Made by a program: the position numbers and the translations under genes. The notes beneath the pieces are model-generated. The model saw only the letters and a program-made list of their open reading frames with translations. It was not told where the DNA came from and searched no databases. Positions 34,997 through 43,316 of a stretch of DNA of 47,330 bases are shown in pieces. Position 1 is the stretch's first letter; each line of letters begins with the position of its first letter. The stretch comes from Lachnoclostridium sp. UBA1308 (GTDB lineage: Bacteria; Bacillota; Clostridia; Lachnospirales; Lachnospiraceae): positions 1 through 47,330 of the forward strand of contig DBTU01000009.1 in assembly GCA_002307215.1 (NCBI GenBank), in the 5' to 3' direction.

Positions 34997-37174
34997 CTAC
35001 TCAACGATAAATTTATTAACTTCCTTAACAAGAACCTCAGCATTCTGGTTTAATACTTCTGCAGCTTTATTTAACGTTTCTATTGATTCCAGCTGTTCGT
35101 TTGAGGTCTCGTTGACGGTATTTGTAGAAGCGGCAATCTCTTCCAAGACGGCTGAAATACTCTCGATTGCTCCCAAAGTACTTTCCCTTGCTTCTTCAAT
35201 ATTTCCAACATTCTGTGATATGTAGTTAAGATATACAATCAGTTTTTCAACACTATCGTTAATGTCATTAAAGGAATCTGTTGTATTCTTTACCGCACCT
35301 TCCTGAATATTCAGTACCTCCCCTGCGGTTTTCGCTATCTCTGCCACATCCTTGGTATCTCCCTGAATACTTTCAACAATTTTCTTGATATCATTTACAG
35401 AACCCTGCGATTGTTCAGCAAGCTTTCTGATTTCACTTGCTACAACGGAGAAACCTCTTCCATATTCACCTGCTCTTGCTGCTTCAATGGATGCATTCAG
35501 AGAAAGAAGGTTTGTCTTCTCAGCAATCTCGTTAATTACATTGATAATTTTGCTGATGGATAGGGATTTTTCCTGCAATCTCTCAATACCTTTGATAATA
35601 TCCGTTGTAATCTTAATCGTTGACTGTGTTTTATTGTTCAAATCTACAGTAACTAGGGTTCCTTCTTTTATAGTTAACTTTGTACTATCTGTAATTTGAC
35701 CAATTTCCTTGGTATTTTCAGTAACAAGCCCAATTTTCTGAGATAGATTATCCATTTGTATCAGACACTCTTCTGCATTCTTAGCCTGTTGGGAGATGCC
35801 CTGTTCTATTTCATTCATCGCCGTTGAAATGTTCAAGGATAACTTCAATAATATTTCTGTGGTACTCGTTACATTTCCGGATGAATTGGATACTTCTGTA
35901 CTTAATCCATTAACATGCCGAATCAGATCCTTCATATTTGAAAATGTGCTTTGGATTTCATCAATCAAGGAATGAAATTCATCCTTACGTTTGGATTTGA
36001 ACTTGACTGTAAGGTCACCCCTAGCGGCATCTTTTAACCGAAGGATAATACCTTTGATTGTAGTGCCGATCCCTTGTGACAATATAACTGCTGTTCCTAC
36101 TGCCATAATAATTGCAATAATTACAATAATGACAGTTACCTTCATTATATTATCCGCCTGGCTTGTGATAACATCCTTCGGCATCAATGCACATACCATT
36201 GCTCCGGAATCTTTTACTTTTGAATACATAAAAAGATAAGTTTTTCCATTGTATTCAACATATTCTGAAGACTTGGCATTCTCCGATTTTACCGCATTCT
36301 GATAAAATTCCTCGTCGGTAAAAATTGGTGCAGTATCATCTCCTTCTTGTTTGGCCACCGCTGTTATTTCTTTACCGTCTGAAGTGACCATTGCAAGAAA
36401 TCCTGATGAATCATATTCCATTCCGGCTAGTATATTATGTATTGCCTCTGCACTTACATCAATAATAACCAGGGCATTTGCTTTTGCCAGACTCCTGATT
36501 AATCTTAAGGAGTAATCGTTTGGAGTAGTTCCTAATTTTTCATCCAAATACTCATTCGAGCCCACCCAAGCACTCTGAAATCGATTTTTTTTAAGAGTTG
36601 CTCCAAGGTCTGTTTCGTTAAAGCCTCCATATACACCGCTTTCATAAGTACCTCTTGTGGCAACACATTTTACATCATCTGAAAGGACATAGATATCGCC
36701 AATAAATTCATCCGAAAGATTCCTCGTTGAAAGTATGCTTTTTATATTATTATATACAGATGCATATTCTGAAATTTTCGATGTATATAAGTTTAAATAA
36801 AAATTAGATAGGGTTGTATCATTCATATATTGTACACTCGTAGCATCCACAGAAGCAAGACCAAAGTGTAGATACTCACCAGTCATATTAATAGTCTGAG
36901 CAGCTGATTTTTCATAGTTCTTAACGATAGCATTCGATGCTACTTGAAAGGATACTACACCTAAAATAATAATAAAAGATATTGGAACCAAAAAAGATGC
37001 AATAAGTTTAAAACGTATGTTCATATGTCTTTTCTTATGCTTAACACCGAGATTTTCCGATACCAGCTTAGGCTTAATATCGGATTTTGAGTTGCTAGTC
37101 TCCCCACTTTTTTTCTTTAAATGAAGCATTTTTCTTTCAGCTAACCATTTCTTGAACTTTACAAACTCCCTCAT
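34997..37174 (-). CDS. methyl-accepting chemotaxis protein
   Basis: A 725-residue transmembrane receptor. A charged cytoplasmic lead of about 50 residues is followed by TM1 (FKLIASFLVPISFIIILGVV), a roughly 290-residue extracellular Cache-type sensor (about 72-340), TM2 (VTVIIVIIAIIMAVGTAVIL), HAMP (LRLKDAARGDLTVKF) and the signalling hairpin. The tip is EKTNLLSLNASIEAARAGE. It should report an extracellular small molecule to CheA/CheW. ATG 37174 has GGAGGG 8 nt upstream; the frame extends to 37189 without support. The basic N-terminal extension before TM1 is longer than usual. No other chemotaxis gene is near. Confidence 0.92.
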   Translation of the reverse strand: MREFVKFKKWLAERKMLHLKKKSGETSNSKSDIKPKLVSENLGVKHKKRHMNIRFKLIASFLVPISFIIILGVVSFQVASNAIVKNYEKSAAQTINMTGEYLHFGLASVDATSVQYMNDTTLSNFYLNLYTSKISEYASVYNNIKSILSTRNLSDEFIGDIYVLSDDVKCVATRGTYESGVYGGFNETDLGATLKKNRFQSAWVGSNEYLDEKLGTTPNDYSLRLIRSLAKANALVIIDVSAEAIHNILAGMEYDSSGFLAMVTSDGKEITAVAKQEGDDTAPIFTDEEFYQNAVKSENAKSSEYVEYNGKTYLFMYSKVKDSGAMVCALMPKDVITSQADNIMKVTVIIVIIAIIMAVGTAVILSQGIGTTIKGIILRLKDAARGDLTVKFKSKRKDEFHSLIDEIQSTFSNMKDLIRHVNGLSTEVSNSSGNVTSTTEILLKLSLNISTAMNEIEQGISQQAKNAEECLIQMDNLSQKIGLVTENTKEIGQITDSTKLTIKEGTLVTVDLNNKTQSTIKITTDIIKGIERLQEKSLSISKIINVINEIAEKTNLLSLNASIEAARAGEYGRGFSVVASEIRKLAEQSQGSVNDIKKIVESIQGDTKDVAEIAKTAGEVLNIQEGAVKNTTDSFNDINDSVEKLIVYLNYISQNVGNIEEARESTLGAIESISAVLEEIAASTNTVNETSNEQLESIETLNKAAEVLNQNAEVLVKEVNKFIVE

Positions 37175-37395
37175 TTGTTTTCCCTCCACTTGTTATCCAA
37201 ATTGTTCCATGAAATGATATGTTTCCCCTTATTTTTACTCTATTAATGTAATATTATGTAATCTCCCACAAGATCTAATTCCATTATGCACCAAACAAAC
37301 GTCACCGTCAATACTGGCATTCATATCTCTTTTTTTAGTATAAAACAGGCCGAAAAACGACGTAAATATTATTAAAACTTATGAAATGTAATTGC

Positions 37396-37445
37396 AAAAA
37401 CACCCACAACTTGCTATTAATACTAATTAGCTAGTTATGGGTGTT
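37396..37445 (-). terminator. terminator of the LytTR/LiaF-like operon
   Basis: On the minus strand GAACACCCATAACTAGC and TAGCAAGTTGTGGGTGTT pair with two mismatches and are followed by TTTGC. It lies beyond the 12-bp tandem repeat that separates it from the stop at 37542. Confidence 0.65.
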
Positions 37446-37512
37446 CTATATGATTTACTATATGATTTACTATATGATTTACTATATGATTTACTATATG
37501 ATTTACTATATG
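37446..37512. repeat. 12-bp tandem repeat, 5.6 units
   Basis: ctatatgattta is repeated five times without any change (37446-37505) plus a partial sixth copy (ctatatg). It lies between the LiaF-like stop codon and its terminator. Perfect units suggest recent or ongoing slippage. Confidence 0.95.
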
Positions 37513-37541
37513 TTTTTTTATACTCTGATATGGTCTTGCTC

Positions 37542-38255
37542 TTATACATAGATTACTTTAATATCTCCAAAGCTTACGTTTCCATGAATTGTTACAACGG
37601 GAGCATCGGAACCAAAATTATCGTTATCATTCATATCTCCACTAAATACATGAGATTTACATGTTGTTTTCCATGATTTTGGGATAAATAAAATTACAGT
37701 TCCAAAGGATACATCAACATAGATATCAGCTTTTCCGGAAGGAATTAATGTATTATCGAAATATACCTTTACTTCACCGAAGGAACATTTGATATTTGCT
37801 TTCACAAGATTATCTGTATTCACATATTTAATGCATTCTCCAAAACTGGAAGAACAATAAATATCAGAATCATCCTTTTCGTTTACAACATTGCTGCTGA
37901 AAGAGGCGTGATTATGGTATCTATGATGATGAATGCAATGAAAGCCCCACATACTATGCTTATTGAATATAAGAGAAAATCCACAACTAAATAATAATGC
38001 GGTAAAGAGTGCCGGCCAAGGTGTAAAATCAGTAATATTCCATTCGTCCGCATAAAGAATACAAATGAATGCCAATGGGAACAAGACACCCCAGAAGTTG
38101 AGCCGAACAATACTTTTAATAATAATCATGCCTAAAACAAAAGTTGCTACCATGTCAAACATACTGACATCGGTAAAATAACCAAACTGGTTAAAAATGA
38201 TGAGCGCCGCTGCTAAGATAAACAGCAATCCCCAGAATATATCATGCTTTTTCAT
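37542..38255 (-). CDS. LiaF-like membrane protein
   Basis: A 237-residue protein with four TM helices in the first 100 residues (FWGLLFILAAALIIFNQFGY, VATFVLGMIIIKSIV, FWGVLFPLAFICILY, WPALFTALLFSCGFSLIF). A His-rich linker (HCIHHHRYHNH) leads to a C-terminal beta-rich domain with SSFGECIKYV, SFGEVKVYFD, VSFGTVILFIP and NVSFGDIKVIYV repeats. This fits the DUF5668 plus LiaF C-terminal architecture of envelope-stress proteins. Start 38255 gives an ATGA overlap with the LytTR gene and a proper RBS spacing; the ATG at 38261 does not. The pair probably forms a stress-responsive regulatory unit. Confidence 0.8.
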   Translation of the reverse strand: MKKHDIFWGLLFILAAALIIFNQFGYFTDVSMFDMVATFVLGMIIIKSIVRLNFWGVLFPLAFICILYADEWNITDFTPWPALFTALLFSCGFSLIFNKHSMWGFHCIHHHRYHNHASFSSNVVNEKDDSDIYCSSSFGECIKYVNTDNLVKANIKCSFGEVKVYFDNTLIPSGKADIYVDVSFGTVILFIPKSWKTTCKSHVFSGDMNDNDNFGSDAPVVTIHGNVSFGDIKVIYV

Positions 38256-38713
38256 ATACATTTCCTCTTTTCATCTAATCTGAATTTTAATGCTTTATAA
38301 TAGTTCCTGGACACAAACACCTGCTTGTGTGTATTTTTGAATTGTATTTCACTTGAAGCCGTGAGGTTTCGAGAGATCGAATAAATATGATTGATATTTA
38401 ATATGGTGGATTTAGAAACCCTCATAAAATAGCCGGGTAGCATTTCTTCCAGTTCATAAAGACGATATGTTGTTTCATAAACATTGTTCACGGTATGTGC
38501 ACTGATACCATGGTCCAAGGTTTCAAAAAACAGAATATCATCCAGCAAAAGATAATACTCTACATTACCTTTATACAGCATCAGAGTCTGATCCCCCTTT
38601 GTAAAGTCCATCAAAGTGTGATATATTTTCTGGGTTCTTTCATCTAATTTTCTGCAATGGATAACGACTTCATCCTCATTTAAACTTTCATCAATATCTA
38701 CTCTTACCTTCAT
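38252..38713 (-). CDS. LytTR-domain DNA-binding regulator
   Basis: A 153-residue regulator with no receiver domain. After a short N-terminal part, the LytTR fold covers about residues 50-150: YYLLLDDILFFETLDHGISA, YRLYELEEMLPGYFMRVSKS, ILNINHIYSI and VFVSRNYYKALKFRL. It matches the stand-alone LytTR proteins that sit with DUF3021 or LiaF-like membrane proteins in Firmicutes. Its stop overlaps the LiaF-like start by 4 nt, so the membrane protein may control it. RBS GGAGGTGAG is just upstream of 38713. Confidence 0.88.
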   Translation of the reverse strand: MKVRVDIDESLNEDEVVIHCRKLDERTQKIYHTLMDFTKGDQTLMLYKGNVEYYLLLDDILFFETLDHGISAHTVNNVYETTYRLYELEEMLPGYFMRVSKSTILNINHIYSISRNLTASSEIQFKNTHKQVFVSRNYYKALKFRLDEKRKCI

Positions 38714-38878
38714 CTACTCACCTCCTTATTTCATTATAATGACAATTATATAATTGTAAATAGGGTGAAGCCCAAGTGGTAAGGTTTCGATATCAAGAGG
38801 TGACTTTTTATTCTTAAGGAATATAACACCCATAGTATTTTGGTGACTAAAATGTTGCTTTTTACTTTTATACATGAA

Positions 38879-38932
38879 TAAGAGCCTTTGCACAATAGCT
38901 CTATAGCCATGTCACAAAGACTCTTACATTAC
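38879..38932. terminator. hairpin after the two-TM protein gene
   Basis: TAAGAGCCTTTG and CAAAGACTCTTA form a 12-bp stem with one mismatch around a 30-nt loop, just beyond the stop at 38939. Long loop and weak T-run; tentative. Confidence 0.4.
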
Positions 38933-38938
38933 ATTATA

Positions 38939-39172
38939 CTACTCTATTCTATTTTCCGGCGTCTCATCTCTCCTACCCAATTTCCTATCAAAAATCACAG
39001 CAATAATCGAGGTAACGGTTGACAGTATAAACAGGATTAGAAGTAAGGTGTTGGACAATTTTGAATCCAAAAAATTCATGTTAGGATTATATTGATCGAG
39101 AATCCAAAGTGTAATAAACATAATGGACATAATAATTGTAGCATGTGGTATGATCGTTACAATTTTCTTCAT
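38939..39172 (-). CDS. small two-helix membrane protein
   Basis: A 77-residue protein with two TM segments (VTIIPHATIIMSIMFITLWI and TLLLILFILSTVTSIIAVIF) and a basic, charged C-terminus (DRKLGRRDETPENRIE). It begins 3 nt after the stop of the phosphodiester-glycosidase gene, so it is co-transcribed and likely coupled. No family recognised. It may assist or anchor the glycosidase; that is inference from position only. Confidence 0.7.
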   Translation of the reverse strand: MKKIVTIIPHATIIMSIMFITLWILDQYNPNMNFLDSKLSNTLLLILFILSTVTSIIAVIFDRKLGRRDETPENRIE

Positions 39173-39175
39173 AAG

Positions 39176-40366
39176 TTATTCCCCCAAATATATGATGTCA
39201 CTGATATCCCTGCCACCTTGCGCCGGTATATTGACGTACTCATTATTATAAACCATGGATGCTGATTTTCCACCATCCAAATTATATGCACTGACACATC
39301 CGGCATCAACCATGATTTGTGCAAGTTCGTTCAGGTTTGCTCCCCTGGAATAGCCACCACACCTACCATCAACGATAACAAATACATAATGACCCTGTTC
39401 AATATATCCGATAGCGCTTCGAGGCTGATATCCATAGAGATAATCTGTAGTATGAAAGGAACCCGGAATATCACCGTTTCCGTCAAGTAGAGCTGGGCCA
39501 AAGGTCCACGCCTGCCAAGCACCTTCGTCAATCACTTCATCTGCATCAAAATCCTCCGGCGAATAGGTCTTCATAGTACCATCCGTAAATAATATACAAA
39601 CATCCGCATCATTACCGGTTGACCTATATAATATTCCATTTCGTATTACAATGCTGATTTCACTGTTACCGTAATAATCTCCGGAGATTGTAAGTAATGC
39701 ACCGTTTTCAGCAGCCATATCCAAAGAGGAATCTGTTATATTCCTGGCGTAGGTTCCTTTGGCAAAAGCTGTTTTTATATATTTAACGTTAGTAACATAG
39801 ATGTCAGAGATATAGTAAGTTACCTTATCATTACCACTACCAAGTTCAACCATATTCGTTGTAAATTGAATGTTATCACTTTGATAGGTATTCATTTCGG
39901 TTATCGTCTTTAGCTTGTTACTAAATGCTGCGATATCACTTTCATTTGCACTGATGTTATCTGTATCGGTGTTCCCATAGTTACTGAAATTACCGATTTG
40001 AGCCACTCTTGAGGGGTTATCTGTTGGAGCTTTTCCGGATGGCTTATTGGTTGGAGCCTGCCCTGTAAACTCTTTGGTTTGTACTACAGGACTTACTGAG
40101 ATAATATTATTATTTTCCGTTCCATTATTATCCGGTAGTGTAAAGTTACTATAATCCAGGTCCGTTGTTGTGGCTACTACTAATTCCGCGGAGCTCAATT
40201 TTTTAGGTAATACAATTTGATAAAATGAAAATGCACCCAAACAGACAGCAGCAAGTAAAACATCGATGAAAATCAACATCCATACCGACATTTGCTTTTT
40301 TGAAAAACCAGCTTCTGACTTAGGTTTCTTATGAAACATAAAGTGCATCTTATTTGTATTACTCAT
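39176..40366 (-). CDS. phosphodiester glycosidase family protein (NAGPA domain)
   Basis: A 396-residue membrane-anchored exoenzyme. A cytoplasmic lead of 27 residues, a signal-anchor (VWMLIFIDVLLAAVCLGAFS, about 28-47), an Asn/Thr/Ser-rich linker (60-140) and a C-terminal NAGPA/DUF2233 domain (about 165-396). That domain has GALLTISGDYYGNS, YQPRSAIGYIEQGHYVFVIV and NLDGGKSASMVYNN. Family members remove sugar-phosphodiester caps; in Firmicutes they act on wall glycans. The catalytic region looks complete. The start has only a weak RBS (GGCAGGG about 15 nt upstream). It precedes the two-TM protein in one operon. Confidence 0.85.
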   Translation of the reverse strand: MSNTNKMHFMFHKKPKSEAGFSKKQMSVWMLIFIDVLLAAVCLGAFSFYQIVLPKKLSSAELVVATTTDLDYSNFTLPDNNGTENNNIISVSPVVQTKEFTGQAPTNKPSGKAPTDNPSRVAQIGNFSNYGNTDTDNISANESDIAAFSNKLKTITEMNTYQSDNIQFTTNMVELGSGNDKVTYYISDIYVTNVKYIKTAFAKGTYARNITDSSLDMAAENGALLTISGDYYGNSEISIVIRNGILYRSTGNDADVCILFTDGTMKTYSPEDFDADEVIDEGAWQAWTFGPALLDGNGDIPGSFHTTDYLYGYQPRSAIGYIEQGHYVFVIVDGRCGGYSRGANLNELAQIMVDAGCVSAYNLDGGKSASMVYNNEYVNIPAQGGRDISDIIYLGE

Positions 40367-40683
40367 GCTAACTTAATATCCCTGCCCTTCGTAGCGAAAG
40401 TTATTTTTGCTGATCAAGGCCTCTAAATACAAGTATTTAGTATCGCCGAATTCTTTATTTGCACTGATTCAATTGGTCGCCTTGGGCGACTCTAGTGACA
40501 ATATATCAAAAATATGATAAATACAATACAGGAAAAATTACATCAATGTAATAATATATTTTGGATATTGAGCTACGAAGGTAAGCGAAAGGGCTGCCAC
40601 TTTATCGCTTATGGATACAAGAATTTTCTTATATTCATAAAAAATAAATTAACAGCTCTTTTTGTAAAAAAATATTAATACAA
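40367..40683. other. 317-bp intergenic region with several short palindromes
   Basis: Contains CTAAATAC-AA-GTATTTAG (40423-40440), GTCGCC-TTG-GGCGAC (40476-40490), AAGCGA...TCGCTT (about 40583-40609) and a long-range pair CTTCGTAGC (40388) / GCTACGAAG (40571). None has a T-run. It separates the LysM gene from the glycosidase gene. No gene is seen. Confidence 0.55.
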
Positions 40684-41034
40684 TTACAGGTCATCCGTAT
40701 AATAAGGTACTATGATGTAATTTCCACTGTGTATTTGATCTGAAGTCATTCCATTGCATTCTTTAATTTCATCAATATAATCATTCATATCGCTATATTC
40801 ATCGCTGATATGTTCGGAAGCAATACTCCATAAGGTATCTCCCTTTTGAATCTCCACGCTGGCTACCAGCTTTACTCTTTCCTTATCACCCTGCGCAGTA
40901 ACAGTCTTGGCAGCAAAGCTGACAGATAATATGATTGCAACCAGTAATACTGCAATTCCGATAATCCAAATTCTCTTTCTGTTATATTGATAGTAATTCT
41001 GACTTTCCATTCTAATTTGAGTTGTTCTGTTCAT
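40684..41034 (-). CDS. LysM-domain membrane protein, SOS-linked division-inhibitor-like (YneA type)
   Basis: A 116-residue protein: a basic N-terminus, one TM segment (IWIIGIAVLLVAIILSVSFA, about 23-42), and a LysM domain from about residue 62 (VEIQKGDTLWSIASEHISDE, CNGMTSDQIHSGNYIIVPYY). It is divergent from lexA with shared GAAC-N4-GTTT boxes between them, as for yneA-lexA in Bacillus, where YneA halts cell division during SOS. Size and layout match YneA. The start 41034 has AGGAGG 9 nt upstream. Functional identity with YneA is inferred from context. Confidence 0.75.
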   Translation of the reverse strand: MNRTTQIRMESQNYYQYNRKRIWIIGIAVLLVAIILSVSFAAKTVTAQGDKERVKLVASVEIQKGDTLWSIASEHISDEYSDMNDYIDEIKECNGMTSDQIHSGNYIIVPYYTDDL

Positions 41035-41177
41035 CCTTCATACCTCCTGAAATCTAATCTATATACTCTACATATTTTTTATTATAGTATGGGACATGGT
41101 CATTCAATGTCCGATGATAAAATATTAAAAATAATTATTTTTAGTAATAACCGGATCTCGAAAACCCATCATTTTAA

Positions 41178-41305
41178 GAACGTTTGTTTTGTTATTTAAA
41201 TTATAATACTAGAACATTTGTTTGTCAACAGAAAAATACGAACATACATTCCCGAACATATATTTTGTTTTGCAAACATTATTTCGTTTTTCAGAACATA
41301 AGTTT
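41178..41305. promoter_or_regulatory. array of LexA-type SOS boxes
   Basis: GAACGTTTGTTT (41178-41189), GAACATTTGTTT (41212-41223), GAACATACATTC (41240-41251), GAACATATATTT (41254-41265) and GAACATAAGTTT (41294-41305). The core GAAC-N4-GTTT is the Firmicute LexA (Cheo-box) pattern; the third and fourth are weaker half-sites. They lie between divergent lexA and the LysM gene and should repress both. Confidence 0.8.
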
Positions 41306-41362
41306 TGCATTATTAAGACATATATGTTATAATGATGCAAATAGGAAATGGAGGCTGACCTT

Positions 41363-41977
41363 ATGGGGTATGGTAGAATAAGTAATAAGCAGAAAGAAAT
41401 TTTAGAATATTTAAAATCTCAGATTATAAATAAGGGATATCCACCGGCTGTTCGCGAAATTTGTGAGGCCGTTAAATTAAAATCAACCTCTTCCGTACAT
41501 TCTCATCTTGAAACACTGGAGAAGAATGGCTACATACGCAGAGATCCATCCAAACCGCGTGCAATTGAAATTGTCGATGATGAGTTTAACCTGACAAGAC
41601 GTGAACTGGTGAATGTACCTGTGGTTGGTACCATCACAGCTGGCCAGCCCATTCTTGCCGTTGAGAATATTGATAGTTATTTTCCGATTCCTTCCGAATA
41701 TATGCCAAAGGAAGATACCTTTATGCTTAAGGTTAAAGGTGACAGTATGATCAATGCCGGTATTTTTAATGGCGATAAGATACTGGTTCAGAAACAGTCA
41801 CATGCTAAGAACGGTGATTTTGTTGTAGCTCTGCTTGGGGAAGAGGTTACGGTTAAGACCTTTTATAAAGAGAATGGCTATTATCGTCTTCAGCCGGAAA
41901 ATGATACGATGGAACCTATTATTGTTACCGATTTAAATGTTCAGGGTAAGGTTATCGGATTATTTCGAATGTTTTAA
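41363..41977 (+). CDS. lexA: LexA repressor, SOS master regulator
   Basis: A 204-residue protein. The N-terminal wHTH (1-65) has PPAVREICEAVKLKSTSSVH. The self-cleavage site is Ala93-Gly94 (TITAGQPI). The catalytic dyad is Ser128 (KGDSM) and Lys165 (VTVKTF). When RecA filaments form it cleaves itself and derepresses SOS genes. ATG 41363 is chosen over 41348 because GGAGG (within the longer frame) lies 8 nt before it and the product then has the usual length. The five boxes upstream indicate autoregulation. The arrangement divergent to the LysM protein is typical. Confidence 0.95.
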   Translation: MGYGRISNKQKEILEYLKSQIINKGYPPAVREICEAVKLKSTSSVHSHLETLEKNGYIRRDPSKPRAIEIVDDEFNLTRRELVNVPVVGTITAGQPILAVENIDSYFPIPSEYMPKEDTFMLKVKGDSMINAGIFNGDKILVQKQSHAKNGDFVVALLGEEVTVKTFYKENGYYRLQPENDTMEPIIVTDLNVQGKVIGLFRMF

Positions 41978-42020
41978 GTGAATAGATATAGATTATGCCT
42001 ACATGTGAGCATTTTGATAA

Positions 42021-42056
42021 GGTCCGTAGCGAAAACCAGCTACGGACCCTATTTTT
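42021..42056 (+). terminator. terminator of lexA
   Basis: GGTCCGTAGC-GAAAACCA-GCTACGGACC, perfect 10-bp stem, followed by CTATTTTTG, 44 nt after the stop. Confidence 0.9.
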
Positions 42057-42058
42057 GC

Positions 42059-42177
42059 TTATATAACTCCTAAATACTCTTCCAGCGTAATATTTTGTTC
42101 AGAAATCTCTCTAGCCGCGTCCTTTCCAACCTAACGAATATGTCAGGGCTCATATTAATATCCGGTAATTGATTCAT
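42059..42177 (-). pseudogene. short coding remnant, family unknown
   Basis: From ATG 42177 the minus strand reads MNQLPDINMSPDIFVRL; a shifted frame continues GKDAAREISEQNITLEEYLG and VI-stop at 42059. It looks like the tail of a small protein with one frameshift. I do not recognise it. Confidence 0.3.
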
Positions 42178-42196
42178 ATCAAATTATATTTCAACA

Positions 42197-42241
42197 AAAG
42201 AATAGTATCCCAGCTTCACTATAATAGGGATACTATTCTTT
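42197..42241 (-). terminator. terminator of the obgE-rsfS operon
   Basis: AAAGAATAGTATCCC and GGGATACTATTCTTT are perfect 15-nt complements; on the minus strand TTTTGTTG follows. It lies 61 nt past the rsfS stop. Confidence 0.8.
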
Positions 42242-42301
42242 GATTAATTATTAATAATAAGTCATCAAGCACAATATCAGAATCAATATCATTGCTTATA
42301 T

Positions 42302-42658
42302 CTAATCTTCAAGTTGTTCCAAGCTGACTGTTTTTCCATCTCGCCAGATTCGTTCCAGATTATAAAACAACCGGTCTTCCTTTGAGAACACATGGACTAT
42401 AACGTCACCATAATCCATCAATATCCAGCTTGCTGAACGGATTCCTTCGATTCGTTTGGTTTCAAATCCATTTTGAGCAAGCTTATCAACCACACTACTC
42501 ACCAACGCATCCACCTGGGAGGAATTCGTTCCGTTGGCTATGATAAAATAATCAGCAATAATGGATATATCTTTGATCTCAATAATCTGAATATCTTCAG
42601 CCTTTTTCTCATCCATTGCTTCATATACAAGCTTTGCCATTAATTTTGAACTATCCAT
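42302..42658 (-). CDS. rsfS: ribosome silencing factor RsfS
   Basis: A 118-residue protein of the RsfS/Iojap (DUF143) family. It binds L14 on the 50S subunit and blocks subunit joining when nutrients are scarce. The typical elements are visible: DISIIADYFIIANGTNSSQV, RIEGIRSASWILMDYGDVIV and HVFSKEDRLFYNLERIW. Length is normal. It is the last gene of obgE-yhbY-nadD-yqeK-rsfS, a conserved Firmicute order. An 80-nt gap separates it from yqeK, and a strong terminator follows. Confidence 0.95.
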   Translation of the reverse strand: MDSSKLMAKLVYEAMDEKKAEDIQIIEIKDISIIADYFIIANGTNSSQVDALVSSVVDKLAQNGFETKRIEGIRSASWILMDYGDVIVHVFSKEDRLFYNLERIWRDGKTVSLEQLED

Positions 42659-42738
42659 ATAAATTCATACCTCGCTATATCTCTTATTTTTATTTGTATA
42701 ATTTTTATAATGTAGGGTTGTTATATATAATGCTCTGA

Positions 42739-43308
42739 TTATTCAAGCAGTTCCTTATAATACAACAAGGCACTTTCTGCCATACAGTCAACTTCCCTAT
42801 TGGTATTCATTAAATATTTAAGAACATTATCAAGAGTCATATATACTGCCAGATCAAGATTCATATACGCAGCTTCACGGATTTTCTGAATTCGAGGTAG
42901 GGGTTTACGACCGGGTTCAATATAATCCGCCAAAAAAACAATCTTTTCAAGAAGCGACATGGCCGGACGCCCCGTAGTATGATAAGTAATCGCGTTCAGT
43001 ATATCCTTATCTTCTACGCCATAAATATATTGAGCAAATGCAGCACCTACCTTTGCATGTAATAGAAAAGGACAGCGTCCCTCGATTTCTGTAACCGGCA
43101 ACTGATACTTCTTACATTCCATAAGTAACTCTTCGTCAGTAAGAAATTTAGCGCAGTCATGAAGAATACCGGCTAACACAGCCTTATCCGAATCGTAGTT
43201 ATAAATCAGTGCCAAATCATGGGAAACCTCTTCTACTCCTATGCTGTGAAGATATCTGGATGCTTTCATCTTACTTTTTAGTTCAACTCTGATTTGTTCT
43301 AATTCCAT
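42739..43308 (-). CDS. yqeK: HD-domain hydrolase YqeK, predicted symmetrical Ap4A hydrolase
   Basis: A 189-residue HD-family phosphohydrolase. The metal-binding residues are in RYLHSIGVEEV, GILHDCAKF (HD motif), LLHAKVGAAFA and ITYHTTGRPAMS. FLADYIEPGRKP near residue 128 is the YqeK-specific element. Homologues hydrolyse diadenosine tetraphosphate to ADP, controlling an alarmone of heat and oxidative stress. It follows nadD at 8 nt, with GGAGG overlapping the nadD stop, so translation is probably coupled. Catalytic residues appear complete. Confidence 0.93.
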   Translation of the reverse strand: MELEQIRVELKSKMKASRYLHSIGVEEVSHDLALIYNYDSDKAVLAGILHDCAKFLTDEELLMECKKYQLPVTEIEGRCPFLLHAKVGAAFAQYIYGVEDKDILNAITYHTTGRPAMSLLEKIVFLADYIEPGRKPLPRIQKIREAAYMNLDLAVYMTLDNVLKYLMNTNREVDCMAESALLYYKELLE

Positions 43309-43316
43309 TTGGCCTC

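Noticed and set aside
37175..37395. c-di-GMP or other riboswitch before the MCP gene
   Set aside because: No conserved riboswitch core or terminator/antiterminator pair could be recognised in the 220-nt upstream region.
37437..37676. Plus-strand open frame with LYDL repeats
   Set aside because: It is the translation of the 12-bp tandem repeat, runs antisense into the LiaF-like gene and has no RBS.
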